A DNA stretch of 64,000 nt from positions 19,392,630 through 19,456,629 of the forward strand of contig CAKAKS010000004.1 in the NCBI GenBank assembly GCA_916700875.1, written 5' to 3'. A program made the translations under genes and the position numbers. This document shows positions 12,065-24,968 of the stretch, piece after piece; position 1 is the stretch's first letter, and each line of letters opens with the position of its first letter. The DNA is from Sebastes aleutianus (taxonomy: Eukaryota > Chordata > Actinopteri > Perciformes > Sebastidae). A model generated the notes under the pieces. The model worked only from the letters and a program-made list of their open reading frames with translations, had not been told where the DNA came from and searched no databases.

Positions 12065-12584
12065 ACTAGAGCTGAAACTGTGAATTGAACGACAGAAGAT
12101 TAATCTGCAACTATTTCAGGTGTCCTCCGGTGCTCCTAATGGCATCTGCAAGATTTCGCAGACCGGAGGAAAACAACCAATCAGAGCTGAGCTGGAGCCT
12201 GCCGTCTCTGAGCAGCTGTCAATCACTCGCAAACTCCGATCAAACTAGGCAGCGCCGATCAAATATGAATTAATATTCTGTTACTGTAATGACTATTTCT
12301 CACCTCAAATGTTTTCAGAAACATCTTTTGCATCATTTTTTTAAGCGACAAGGCCCAAAAACATTCTCCGGTTTCAGCTTCTTAAATGTTAATGTTTCCT
12401 GGTTTTCTCAGTCTATGACAGTAAAGTGGATATCTTCAGGGTTCGGACTGTTGTTCAGACAAAACAAGACATTTAAAAATGTCACCTTAGATTGAAATTG
12501 TAAAGGACATTTTAAAGACTAAATGTCTAATCTATGAATTGAAAAGTCAGTCAGCAGATTATTCGATGGTTGGCTGCAGCCCTA
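12065..12584. repeat. Composite of two dispersed repeats
   Basis: The right part ends in GGCTGCAGCCCTA (about 12,572-12,584) and contains CCTGGTTTTCTCAGTCTATG and GTTCAGACAAAACAAGACAT, typical of the dispersed family seen at 2428. Positions about 12,118-12,340 (GGTGTCCTCCGGTGCTCC, GAGCAGCTGTCAATCACTCG) are a second common fish repeat embedded in it. Confidence 0.45.
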
Positions 12585-12599
12585 TTTTTGACTTTTATG

Positions 12600-15500
12600 T
12601 GGTCTATTAATACATTTTGTCAGTTAAATATTTGGTGAGCATTTCCAATTCATCCCACAAACGGCTTGCAACCAGCTTTTTTTAGGTTTGTTTTTTACTT
12701 TAATTTACTTCGAAAGCCGCCTTAACAACTGTTATTCCCTCAGCCGACCCACTGACCACCTGCAAAGACCCACCTGCCTTGTCCTGCCTCGTCTTCTTAC
12801 CCTCCACTAATGTGACCTGAATGTCTGACTGTGCCAGCGCTGGCACCTCACTGGCTGTTGGAGAACGGCACCTGATCCAACCTCAGTAGGGATGAGAGGC
12901 TGTCACTGACCCCACCCTGCTGGATGATGTGGGCACTGCCCACCATCGCCAGGCCTCCTCTGGTCCTCTACTGCCACCTCTCAGCCGCTCACAGACTAAG
13001 AGGCCGACCGGCTGGCAGAGCTGCCAGGGCTCGCAGCGCTTCAACGTGGGCAGCCTCGCAGGGGCCCAGCGCCGCTCCCTTGTGCTGCTTGAAATGAGGT
13101 CATTTTAAGGACGGGGATTTGCGTGACGGCATTTCAAAGTCCGTCAGAGAATCTTCAAGTGTACCAGAAAAAGAGCTGATTGCATTTGTACATTTTGCAG
13201 CTTTTTATGTCCAACTCTTCCACTCAAATTCATCATTTATAGATTACAAAAACCTGAACTTTGGACATCTTGATGTTGACAACCCTCCCTTTAAAGATAA
13301 ACTCAAAACAATGTGTGTTAGGAACTGGTTGCTTAGTGATAGCGTAGTAAGTGAGAGGATGAAGTGCTGGCAGACAGTGCACAGATACTGTATCAGAGAG
13401 AGATTGAGGAATTGAAGCCCCCCTCCTTCAGTGGCTGTAGTAGTACCCGGTAGTGCTGGCATGTCGGGGGGCACCTCAGAGAGCCCGACGACAGCCTTGT
13501 TGTTGTTTTGAACTCCCCCACTGAGCCATCGCGTGCTCGCAGCAAGGGAGGGAGGGCTGCTTCTAAGGCCAGGGGCAGAATCTGACAAGCAGGAGCCCGC
13601 GCAGCTCTCCCATTGGCTGAGCGGATCTACCCAACAGCTCGCTGTATCCATGGAGTCAAAAAAAATTTGGTGCCATTGAAAACATTGCGGCAGCCAATCA
13701 GAGAAGAGCTCCGGGTGAGGAGCGAGTACAGTAGTAGTAGGACTTGAAAGCACATGAATATATTAATACAGATGAGGTAATGCGCCAAAAACAGCGGATT
13801 AGTCGGGAAGTCAACTGGAGACGATGGAGAAATATTTAATTCCACTAGTGAGCACTTAGTGTTTTTTAATGTGATTTGATTTTTCTGTGCAGCTCAGCAA
13901 ATTCACATTATATTTTTATAAAAAAATACTACAAAATCAAATCATATACTGATGACTACGAACAAATTATTACATTTTAATTGCAGCTGAATATAAGGTC
14001 ACATTTTGTCACAAAAAATATATCAATAAAATAACAAAATGTTGGATTTATACAAAAAAATCAACATCCCAAATATTTGCAGATGGTTCAAAGAGGTTTT
14101 TTTTTGGTAAACACACCAAAGCAGTGCCACGCCCATGCAGCAGCCTGACCTCTGGATGGCACTGCCTTTTAACATCTCCCAGCTCGGTGACTCCCCTTTA
14201 ATAACAAGCACGGCCGAGAAAGCAGGGCACAGCTGAAACCGAGCACTGCGGCAGTGTCCTGCAAAAAAGGGCTCAGGGGCTGATGGCTGGCTAATGTACG
14301 GGAGGGATAGTGCTGACATTCCACTACTCCACGGCTGCAGCATGAGGATCCACGTGCCCTGCTGCTTTACTATGGCAGAAAAACAACGCCCTCCCTTTCC
14401 CCGGCTGGGCGCAGACACAGCACGGAGCGTCACGTGGTCTCTGCCGTGGAGAAGCTGAGACGGCGCTTGCCTGGGGTGTGGAGGGAGGGAGTGGGGGGAG
14501 GGATGGGGAGAGGCTGTATGTGTGTTTATGTCTGAGTGGGTCTAGAAAGGAACATTTTTGTCTATATGTGATATTTAAATAGTAATGTAGGTGAGGGCGT
14601 GTGTGCTGAATGTTATTGTGGAAGGGGAGGGATTGTGAGGCGTCACACTGCAGCAGAGGCGGGCAGAGCTAGGCAGCTTTAAACTTGACCTAGATTCCCC
14701 GGGTGACACGCCACATCGCATTAGCCCACTCGGCCAGACCTGGACCCGCCGGAGCTCGCTGACACTGGCCCGATTCGACAGGCAGAAAATGGGGGAGCAC
14801 TTCCCAAATGGGGCTGGCATGCGTCCCCCTCTCCAACCTTCCCCCCACTCCACTTCTCCTCACCCCACAACATCTCCTGCCAATCCTACCCAGCTGACTA
14901 AAAATGGCTTAGGGGTCACATGGCGTTGAGGAAAGAAGAAGGGGGGTCTGCCATTTGTTTGTTTATGGGGGTGAACTCGATTACCTCGTAGCCACGCCTC
15001 TGTATTGTTGCTAATGCCCCCCTCACCCGGATTCTGGCAAATCAAAACAAACCGCACAGCATGACTAAAACATCACAACTGACGGCGGTACATGAGGTGA
15101 CATCCAGTATCAGCTGTCTCATCTTCCTCCCGCAACCACACACACAAACACACACACACACAGAAGCAGCTATAAATATGTCCTCGCCAAAAACAACTCA
15201 AATCACTGCCTCCGATCAGCACAAATGGAAAATGAAAACACATGAAACCGGCAGTTTGTCCAGAGAAGCAGATCAGAGGCGGATGAAAGTGGGAGCGCCT
15301 CATCCCCGGCTTAGCCCCGTCTCTTTGGACGGCACCTGATGAAAGTTGGAAACCATGGCAACAGGCACATACACAAGAGTCAGCTAAAACGCTGGCTCCA
15401 TTGAAATGGAGCCTCTATGAAGAGGCTCTCAGCGCCGCTCTTCAGTCACGGCAATACGACACTTTGTAGCATCAAAACACACAGACGGATGCTGACAGCT

Positions 15501-16000
15501 CGGACTGATGTTAATAATTTCATATCAATGCTGAAACTGGAAAAAAAAAAGACAGCGAGTCGACTTCTATACCAACACCACAGGGGCCTTATATGATCAT
15601 CTCAAGTGAAGATGCCTTCCACGTCCTAAAAAAGGCTGGAAATATGTTGTGACAGAGTCCTGAAGAGCTGTGAAACCCGTGTTTGTTTGTAGGAACTCTA
15701 CCCCAAATGTACTACTTCGATTTTCTGCTCCATCCGCCGAACATCTGCTTCCCCGCCCTGCCCTTGAGAGTCCTCTGACTCCTTCCTAGGATGTGTTGGG
15801 AAATCATTAAGGGGGCATATTGACTCACTGTCGTCGGTCTAAGCAGCACCTCCCTTGGGGCAGCTGCCTCCTAAACTCATTCAAAACACATATCTCCCCT
15901 ATTTCTGCTTAAACAGCCCTAAAACCATCATTACTCGACTGACCTTCTGACTGACTCACTGACCTCGCTGCATCCTTAAATCTCACTCTCTCAACACTCA
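12600..16000 (-). other. Repeat-poor part of cyrib intron 1
   Basis: This stretch has higher GC and few recognisable repeats apart from a short (CA)n at about 15,136-15,163. No exon is supported. Being repeat-poor in a 22-kb 5' intron makes it a reasonable place for regulatory sequence, but that is inference only. Confidence 0.3.
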
Positions 16001-18440
16001 GTATGAGATTTAGGGATGAGAATTCAGGCCTTATGTAAGTGATTCTTGAGCCAAATTAAAATTTGAATTGAAGAAATACACCTTAAATATTTTTTTTCCT
16101 GCACAGTATCACCCTAACAGGATTTTGGGTGGGGCACAGTGGAGGGTTTTGGAGGGATGATGAGTGTCAGATTGAAGAGTACCAGAATCTTCATTGAATA
16201 GGAGAGGAGAGCCATCTGGAGGATGCAAACAGTAATGCACAACAAGGAGTGAACGGTGAGGGAGAGACCACTCCCAAAACCTTTTTACTATCACATGCCA
16301 GCTTCAGGAATGCTTCTGCTGAAATGTGCAAATGCAAGTGACAGCGGTTTCAGTGAAATATCTTTGTAGAGAACAATCACTTGCTGCAGAATTTTGCAGA
16401 AAATAAAACAAAAAAAGAATATTAATTTCAAGACAGTTTCTTGAGATTAGAAGCAGCACCGATGCCTGATGCAAGAGCACCATCCGGTGTTCACATGCAG
16501 CAACTTCAGGGGTGAAACACCTACAATTGAAATGACATTTCTGCAGACTAAATGTTCATGCCATGTTTCATACTAATCTGCATCAAACACGAACGTCTGC
16601 AGAGGAACGACAGACGCCTGACGGCCTCCTTAAGGGAACCTGGGCAGGAAGTTACACGGCGTCAGCCCTCCGGAGGCATAAATAATAGATAACCGAGGAG
16701 AAGCTGGGAGCTTTTAGCTGATATAACAAGCCACTCTACATATTACAACCACTCAGACAGATCATCTCAAATTACCTGTTCAGTGGGTGAGGTCGAGCGT
16801 CTTCCATATGCTGAGTCATGAGTGGAGCAACTGATATTTCTACACTATTTTAGCAAGCCTTCTTAATAAGTTAAAGAAGCTGACTTTTTGTGGTGTATTT
16901 AAAGGCATACTTGCTGATAAGGTTAAAACAAAGGCAGAGAGTTAGGGAATCCCTCATTCTAGAGCTATAAATTGTACTAAACACTATATGTTTTGTGCAC
17001 AAGCCATCATCTAAACAGTGCTAGGCTTCTCCAGCTGAGGGCACTGTTAACCCAGTTATGATCATAGCAACAGGAGAGCCAAGAAAAGATTCACCTCGGG
17101 CTACTGTACCACACCTCCCCCTGGCTTAGCGAGGCTAATCCATCCTGTATATATTCACACAAAACTCGGCCCGCTGCATTAACTCAGCTCCATTCTCCAT
17201 TTATAATGCAACACGTCTACTGCTCCCCTGTACCGCCACGGGGTTGTGTACTGCGTGCTGACTTGAAATAGCCTGCCATTCAGGCTATTACTATAGTGAA
17301 TAGGTTTGAATCTTACTATGGTACGCGTACACACACACACGACAGAGCTCTCATGTGGATACACTGACTTAGTGATCCTATATATGAACCACCTGAGGCT
17401 TAGCTGTCAAAACGGCACAGCATTCCAGCGCCGGAGCTTAGCCAATCGAGTGACGGCTGTGTGTCATGGTAACAATCTCCAAGGAGACACGGAGGAAAAT
17501 ACAACAGGGATGGGCAGACATGCAAGCAGGGGAGAAGTGATGGGAGGCGAAGAAGAAGTTCCTTTTTAATGTGAGCAGGAAACATGAGTAAAACCCGGCT
17601 TGAAAAAATAAAAACGTGCCGTAAAAACTACACATATACTGGTCTAAAATTAGACTGAAACCACTAAACGTCAACGCCACAAAGTACCCGACTATTAAAT
17701 CAAAACAAAAACATGTAAAATGCACTCGTGAGTCTGATGTCAGAGCTGGCAGTTTGTCGTGTGAGCAGTGACCCTGCTAGCTGCCCTGTAGTTACATAAA
17801 CACTCTGGCCTTGAGGGGAGACAGGAAGCTGGGAGCACCTACATTACTCAACTCCTTTTTATGGCCCACAATGCACTTCATTTCCTGAGCAAGCATTACA
17901 CATACACCCACAGCACGGCACATTAAGGCTATAATAGGTGTACCACAGGCGTTCTTACATAATGACATGTCTACTCTGGATCGGTGAAACAAAGCTACTC
18001 CTACGGTTGGATTTTTGATCATGTTTTAAACCTCAGATAATTGACAATAAAGTTGTAATTTTATTACATGAGGAGTTTATCTAGGCGAGCGTGCTTTTTC
18101 TTCTTCCTCCACACGACAACCTGAAGCTAGAGGCTTTTAAAAGGTTTTCAGAAGAGAGAAACTGTCTTGAGGAGGATAGGATTTTTACAGGTTTTAAGAT
18201 GATTTTTGGTCCAGTTCTCCTTCATTATTTTTTCATCAGAGTGTAGGAGTTTAAGAGACACAGGAGGGGCAGTTCTGTTGAGGTTTGACTCAACGCCAGC
18301 TAGGGCACAATGTCCATAGAGAGCATTGTAATGTTGCATTCAAACTGAAGCAGACAGTGTCCTAGTTAAAAATGCTCTATACGATATTAGGAACATTAAA
18401 ATAGCAGCAAACAACTATTTACTATGTAAAGATATAGAGG
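16000..18440 (-). other. cyrib intron 1, no recognised element
   Basis: I see only ordinary intronic sequence. No transposon ends, exons or microsatellites stand out. Confidence 0.35.
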
Positions 18441-19220
18441 ACTAATGTTTGTGTGTGTTGTAATCCGAGCTTCTCCGTGCTTTGTTTACATAGCCGGGCC
18501 GGCCGGGCATGCCTTTTAGTGCATGTTTGTGCATGTCAGCGTGCCCTACTGGCTAGCTCACGGCTGCTGCTCTGCACTGCTCTCATAAGGCGATCACAGC
18601 TGATAACGCCCATTCCGACCGACGGCGCTGTTGCGGAAGCGTAGCGCCTAGGGCTGCACGATTTTGAAAAATATCGATTATTTTGACTGATATTGCAATT
18701 GCGATATGATTTGCAATATTAGAGGGAATGATCATTTTTTTATTCGAATAATAATAATAATTATTCGAATTTTCAACGAAAAACACATTAAAATGAGTAT
18801 GGTGTGATTTTTGGAAGGATCTGTACCAAACAAAGATGTTTTCTTAAGTCTGTAGAATATGATGTGTAGACCATATTTAATGTAAAATGGTATTTTGACA
18901 CACATTTAGCCTTTAATAAATATTGCGCCTGCTATTTTAAAATTTCTGTAGGCCATATTGCGATTTTGATAACATTTTTTGATGAATTGTGCAGCCCTAG
19001 TAACACCCACCCTCCGGTTCCCCCTTAAGGTAACACTGTTAGCTCTGTCAGCGCTGTTGCCGTTGTATTCACCGTTAGCAACATTAGCTGCGAGCCGCTG
19101 GCTCAGCCATCAGCATTTTGAGAGCCGTGCGGAGGCAACAGAAATGCTCCCAATCTCGCATTTAGCACCTTCAAAAATGTGACCTGTGTCTATTTTTCTA
19201 AGTCAGTCTAAAAACTGTAG
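18440..19220. repeat. Dispersed repeat hosting a hAT insertion
   Basis: GCCTTTTAGTGCATGTTTGT, GATCACAGCTGATAACGCCC before 18,640 and CACCCTCCGGTTCCCCCTTA, GTAACACTGTTAGCTCTGTC, CATTTAGCACCTTCAAAAAT after 19,000 belong, from recognition, to one common fish repeat. It is split by the element at 18,649-18,999. Its outer ends are unclear. Confidence 0.45.
18649..18999. mobile_element. Non-autonomous hAT transposon, TAGGGCTGCAC ends
   Basis: The left end is TAGGGCTGCACGATTTTG and the right end, inverted, TAGGGCTGCACAATTCATC, giving at least 11 identical terminal bases. The flanking octamers GTAGCGCC (18,641-18,648) and GTAACACC (19,000-19,007) match at 6 of 8 positions and differ only by G-to-A changes, one of them at a CpG, consistent with a decayed 8-bp duplication. 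It is 351 bp long with no coding capacity. Confidence 0.8.
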
Positions 19221-20321
19221 GAGCTGCACCTTCTGAGCTCTGAACCAAATGTAGGTGAGGTGCGAAATTAGACTCATCCAACAAGTCCCTTGTATTTGAA
19301 TATTTCCACCAACAGTTGTAGTATTTTCCCTCGTACCTATACTGGGCCCACATTTGCATGGAAAACGCCACCAGTGGAAAGAAAGAAAGGTAACGGACTC
19401 AACTGCCATTTAGAGAAATGCCTCCATTCATTCAGTCCTTCAGTACGCACTATGACCCAAATAGGTCTGAAACAATGGGAGAAATGCAGGCACACAAACA
19501 AGCCTGATGTAGAGGATTTTGCCTCGTTATTCTCAACAACCTGCTTTTCAAAGATTACCGTCAATTCAAATTAGGATCAGATACGAGTTATGTCCTTGAA
19601 AAGATATAAATAGACGTTTAAACAAATACCAGCGGATATGTAGATGGTAATCTGGAGTGGAGAATGAAAGCCTACAGTGTGAAAATAACTTTGCATCGAT
19701 AAATATAATGCAAGTTCACTTTTTTTTTTAAAAGTGTGTCTTTAAACAATACTAACATGCCTGTGTGTACATTTTATGTTACTGTATTGCTCCTGATCTT
19801 ACTGAGGAGACCATTAACTAAATGTATATACATAAAGATGTGAGTATTTTTAAGACACTTTTGAACCAATTTAGTTGAAACAAATAGTCAATCGATCAAT
19901 TAGCTGATAAGCAGAAAATTAATCAGCAACCAGTTTAGTATACGATTAGTTGTTCATTCAGTCATTAGCCAGTTGAAGCTTCTCAGTTGTGACCTTTTTT
20001 TTGTCCTATGTTACAGTAAATGAAATATCTTAAGATTTTGGAAATTTTCCACAATTTTCTGGACTTTAATTCTGCAAATTAATTGCACATTTTTTATCTG
20101 TTCAAAATGTACCTTAAAGGGAGATTTGTCAAGTATTTAATACTCTTATCAACATGGGAGTGGGAAAATATGCTTGCATTATACAAACGTATGTATATAT
20201 TTATTATTAAAAATCAATTAAAACACAAAACAATGACAAATATTGTCCAGAAACCCTCACAGGTACTGCATTTAGCATAAAAAAATCAAATCATGACATG
20301 GCAAACTGCAGCCCAACAGGC

Positions 20322-20727
20322 AACAACAGCTGTCAGTATGTCAGTGTGCTGACTTGACTATGACTTGCCCCAAACTGCATATTATTATCATAAAGTGTGC
20401 ATGTCTGTAAAGGGGAGACTTGTGGGTACCCATAGAACCCATTTACATTCACATATCTTGAGGTCAGAGGTCAAAGGACCGCTTTGAAAATGGCCATGCC
20501 AGTTTTTCCTCGCCAAAATTTAGCGCAAGTTTGGAGCGTTATTTAGCTTCCTTCACAACAAGCTAGTATGACATGGTTTGTACTAATGGATTTTTTTGGT
20601 TTTTTTGTTTCATATGGTACCAGTATCGTCACTCTAGCTTTTAAACTGAGCCCGCTACAACCTAAAAATTGCAAGTTGCGTTATAGAAATGTGGCGTTAA
20701 AACTAATCTGCGTTGAACTTTGACAGC
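20322..20727 (-). repeat. Dispersed repeat, copy A (paired with 57,254-57,710)
   Basis: The same sequence occurs in opposite orientation near 57.5 kb: phrases such as GACTATGACTTGCCCCAAAC, CATATCTTGAGGTCAGAGGT and CAAGCTAGTATGACATGGTT are shared. Its terminal end GTTGAACTTTGACAG matches the CTGTCAAAGTTAACGC end of the other copy. The element is non-coding and probably hAT-derived. Confidence 0.7.
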
Positions 20728-22575
20728 AGTAATAATAATAATTAGTTGCAGCCCTAAAGCAATCCTTTGAAACAAGCTCCAATCCTAAAAGTGTGACTTG
20801 GTATGAGGAACCTACCAGCAGTGGAGCTGTGAGACGGTCAGTCGGGAGCAGCGAGGCCCGGCCTGGCAGGTGGCCCCGGGTCACAGTCCTCCACCAGAGG
20901 TCAGCCTCTGAAACACCAGACAACAGGAACAGAACTTCAGACGTGATGCTTAAGAAATGTATAACAATCCAGGGCCTGACAAAAGGAGATTTCAGCGTCG
21001 GTTGCAAACACTGACTGCTAAAGACAAACTGCGGCATCATTGCAGATAAAATGCTTAATTCATAAAAAACACAAAATCACAGAAAACTTCCGTTTCCTCT
21101 CATTTGTCTACCTGAAACACTGCTTCCTTTTGTGCGTTATCGGTGCAACAAATCACACTCTTCTCACATCCTGGTCACACCTCTTAATAAAACATTCATC
21201 TTACTGTAAGTTCCTTTTAAAATAGGGGATTATAACACTAAAAATCACACAAAAAGGGGAACTGTAGGTATCATGTTACGTATGCAGTGACAGGGTTGTT
21301 CTTATGTCCTACCTTCCTGGTGAAACACGAGCTAATTGCAGAGCTTTTATAAAACATGGAACAAATAGACGCACATAAAAAAAAAAAACCACTTCCTATT
21401 GTGTAACACTTCCTCTGATTCACTTCAGGTTTTCTACAAGGCTCTGCTACCTCCTGTAAGAGCTCCACAACACGACTGACTCAATCCAGATCACGTTTAT
21501 GCCTTTTCATCCAGCAAAGGATTACGATTTTGAAAAGGCAATGAAATGTTATCAAAAACATTTGATCTAAAAAACACACATCTAGTTTCTGGCCGAAGTA
21601 TGAGTCTCCTCAGTTTTAAGATTCAACACAGTCTCTGTAAACCACAAGCTCGTTTCACAAGTTGTTCACAAGCTCAGTAGACTGTGAGACCATTAGCACC
21701 AAGGCACTGCTCTATTCGCCGGCCTGCATACAAATGCATGGCAATAGTGGCGGCGTTGGTCATGCATGAATGTGATCAGACTTCAAACCCTGAAACCTTA
21801 AACCCACAAGAGCGCTGTGAGCTGTGTGGGAGAGACGGTTGGAGGGGAAGCAAACACGATCGAACAAGACGCTGTGAAAAGGGCAAACTAGAAAAGTAAA
21901 AGCAAGAAGTAGAAAGAAACATTCTTCTGAATCTAAATAAATCTTTCTTCTTCTACCTCGTTCTGACAGAGGATCTCCTTCATGCAAACTGACCACGACT
22001 TGCTCCTAATGCATTACAGCTGACATGTCACTGGGGACATTCTGGGTGACATCTGTGGCAGAGCATCATGGGAGTCAGCTATGCATCATCATGCCTACAG
22101 CTGGGGGCCAAATCATGATTGAATAAGCACATGAGGTTATAGGGGGGTTACAGTACATTAGTGTTTCAGGAAACGGTGGACTAATGGTAATATGTTTCTC
22201 CATGAAATGACCTCAACAAACACAGGCAAGATTATTACAACGATGGAGTCATGAGCATTAAAACAACAAGTAACGTGTCTCGTTTCTGTAATTTCACATA
22301 CTTCAAGCTGAAAGGTAAAACTTTCAGACATTACCAAATGCTCTGAAGGCTTTCACAAAATGTACTGGATATCATTTGTCAACAATCAGTTTTGGCAACA
22401 ATTCCAAAACTGCAGTTTTTGTTTTTAATCCTTACTTTGTTTACTTTATATTTTTAACAAAAGAAACATACATTTAAAAAAAATAATAAAAAAAATTTGG
22501 TCCTAACATACTAGATAAGGTCACAACATTGAGAAAGAACAATTAAGACAAATGTTTTCTCACTATATGTTCAGC

Positions 22576-22638
<63 letters not shown>

Positions 22639-22653
22639 TATTATTATTATTAT
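22576..22653. repeat. (ATT)n microsatellite
   Basis: About 25 nearly perfect ATT units with one ATTACT interruption. Reading one frame gives a run of tyrosines, which is not a protein. Confidence 0.95.
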
Positions 22654-22931
22654 ATACACTGCCATATGTTCAATTTGGAGGAAGGTTCAGTGATGTATGT
22701 ACAATGTGTTAAATGTATAACAATCAATAAATATCTTCTTTTTTTTTTTAAAGAATACCTAACAAGGTACTTTTGCATATTCAAACAGGACTTTACCGCC
22801 ATGATAGCAGGTCTGTGAGGCTGCACTGTGAGCTAAATGCTTACAGGGCTGATTTTTAGCTCTCCATCTTTATAACAGTGAGGAAAACGCTGACTATTAG
22901 TCCTTTCCAGAATCTTCCATTAAATGTTTTA

Positions 22932-23272
22932 TTAAGGGGAGACACCCCAGGTGAATAGGGTAAAAAAAAAAAAGAAACTTACCCAACTGATTACTTACAT
23001 TAAGACAATTATTTTTTGTATTACAAAGTTTCTGAAATTATGTTTAAATATGCAAATGAGGCATTATCTAAGGCTAACTTTTGGTGAATATAGGAGAAAT
23101 CTACAGATGCAAATAGACAAAATGTAGTAAAATAAACAACTAAATGTGTATTTTGGATGTTTTCTTTCCACTAGTCTGACAGAAGACATGTTATGGAAGC
23201 AAAATAGCCCAAAAGCTCAAAACTGACTGGTGCATGAAAAACAAAGTTTTTGCCTGGAGTGTCTCCCCTTAA
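22932..23272. mobile_element. MITE with TTAA ends
   Basis: The left end is TTAAGGGGAGACACCCCAGG and the inverted right end TTAAGGGGAGACACTCCAGG, a 20-bp terminal repeat with one mismatch, bounded by TTAA on both sides. TTAA is the target of piggyBac elements, so a piggyBac-type MITE is likely. It is 341 bp long and non-coding. Confidence 0.75.
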
Positions 23273-24530
23273 ATTATTAACAGGACTGTGGCGAATGACA
23301 AACATCACTACTGTGCTGTTGTGGGTTTTCTGTTTATAGGAATACTAGTCATTCACCTCAGTGCTGCTGTGGGAAAAGACCCAACATGACATGATGAGAT
23401 CATACTGAAGTGTGTGTGTCCCTTCAAGCAACAATTACATCCAGGGGAACAACTACAGCCCAGTTATCCAGTGTCACCGTGGGGGGTTCAGCGTTTTGTG
23501 TTTCAATTACCTCGGAGGCATCCATCCGTCACATGATGAGTTATTTAACGTAACAAAAACTTGAAGTAATTTAAATAAGGACCAAGTCATGGGAGGAGAT
23601 GAGTAGTGGCAGCAGAGAAATCTGAATTTCAATACCCTTAAAAATCACATAACAAAACTTTGGTAAACTCCACACAGCATGCTCCTGTTTACCAACACAA
23701 CTCGTCTGATATTGCTTCATTCCCACCGGATCAGAGGCAATAAAACAAACGCTGCTCAGTGTGGGTTTTCTCTGAACTAAAAGCTCACTTCCTGCTGTTT
23801 CCAAAGACTTATTTCCTTGTTTTGATTGGTCATTTCCAGAGTCGTGTACAGCAGCTACATACCAGAAATGCATTTGAAAGTTTTGTGTACAAGAACTGTT
23901 TTTATGAGGCTGCAACATCTCAACAGTTCAGAGTGGCAAATCTGTTCTCTCACATCTTCGGTTAGTAGCAGCAATAAGTCAACATACCCAGTACGTATAG
24001 TTGTTTGGGTTTAATTAAGTCCACCACATGAAGGGGTCAATAACTGAGGGCCAACATGTGTGGCCCTGCTGTAGACTGTGTGTGTGCTGCAGACGTGTGC
24101 TGAGTCTGCTTATAGAGTAGGCCACTGTGCTAATCAATAGGATCTATACTGCATGTGGTCGTGCATGTCCATTTGTCACACACATACATAATATATACGT
24201 TCCATCACCAGTTTATTTATTCTGTTATCTCCAAACTGAAGCAAGTAGTGACACCGGGATATAAATCAGTCCGTGCTGTGTTTCAACACCACTGAATAAA
24301 ACGTCCATTAAAACTCAAGTTGCCATGACAACGTGTATTCCCCCTGTCCGTACTGGTGAGCGATTCAAAAATGGTTTACACACCATGCCAGGCATCTACA
24401 ATGCAACTACCTTTAATAATCCAGTCTTTATTTGGATGTACATTTAAAATAAACACCCAAGTGTATATTCGTGGGTATTAGTGGGTCTCCTTTGGTCCAG
24501 GTTTCTATAGCTTTGACTATAAAACTATGG

Positions 24531-24968
24531 AGGACTAAAACTGCCATTATAATAAAGAAATAAAGAAATAAAGAAATGTAGAAATACAAGCCTCAATTAT
24601 CAGATAAAAGTGCAGGTTGATTTGAAAATAAATAAATATGCACAGAAAAATAAAAATAAACAGATATAATGCATTTATTTATTTGACAAATTACATTTTG
24701 CATTCATTTATTTTCATTTTCAATTATTTTCCAATGTATTCTTTTCCATTTATTTCTTTTATTTATTAATTTCTGTATTTATTCAAATAAAGAAAAACAT
24801 TTTAATCATTTTTGTGCATACTTATTTATTTCCAAATCAACATGCACATGTATTTGATAACTGAAATGTGATTATTTCTACATTTATTTCTTTATTTATT
24901 ATTTTATTTATCGAGTCATTTGTTTATTTATTAATTCATGTATTTATTATAATGGAAGCTTTAGTCCT
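24531..24968. mobile_element. Fold-back (long inverted repeat) MITE
   Basis: Left end AGGACTAAAACTGCCATTAT and inverted right end AGGACTAAAGCTTCCATTAT match at 18 of 20, and pairing continues inward (GTTGATTTGAAAATAAATAA against GTTGATTTGGAAATAAATAA). The two halves form one long imperfect hairpin of about 438 bp rich in AAATAAAG units. No target duplication is evident. Confidence 0.7.

Noticed and set aside
13244..13753. 169-codon open frame on the minus strand inside cyrib intron 1
   Set aside because: No domain, no family resemblance, no splice context, and composition like the surrounding non-coding DNA.
22552..22818. Open frame with a long tyrosine run
   Set aside because: It is a read-through of the (ATT)n microsatellite; the same applies to the tyrosine/leucine frames at 40,371-41,173 and 43,370-43,627.
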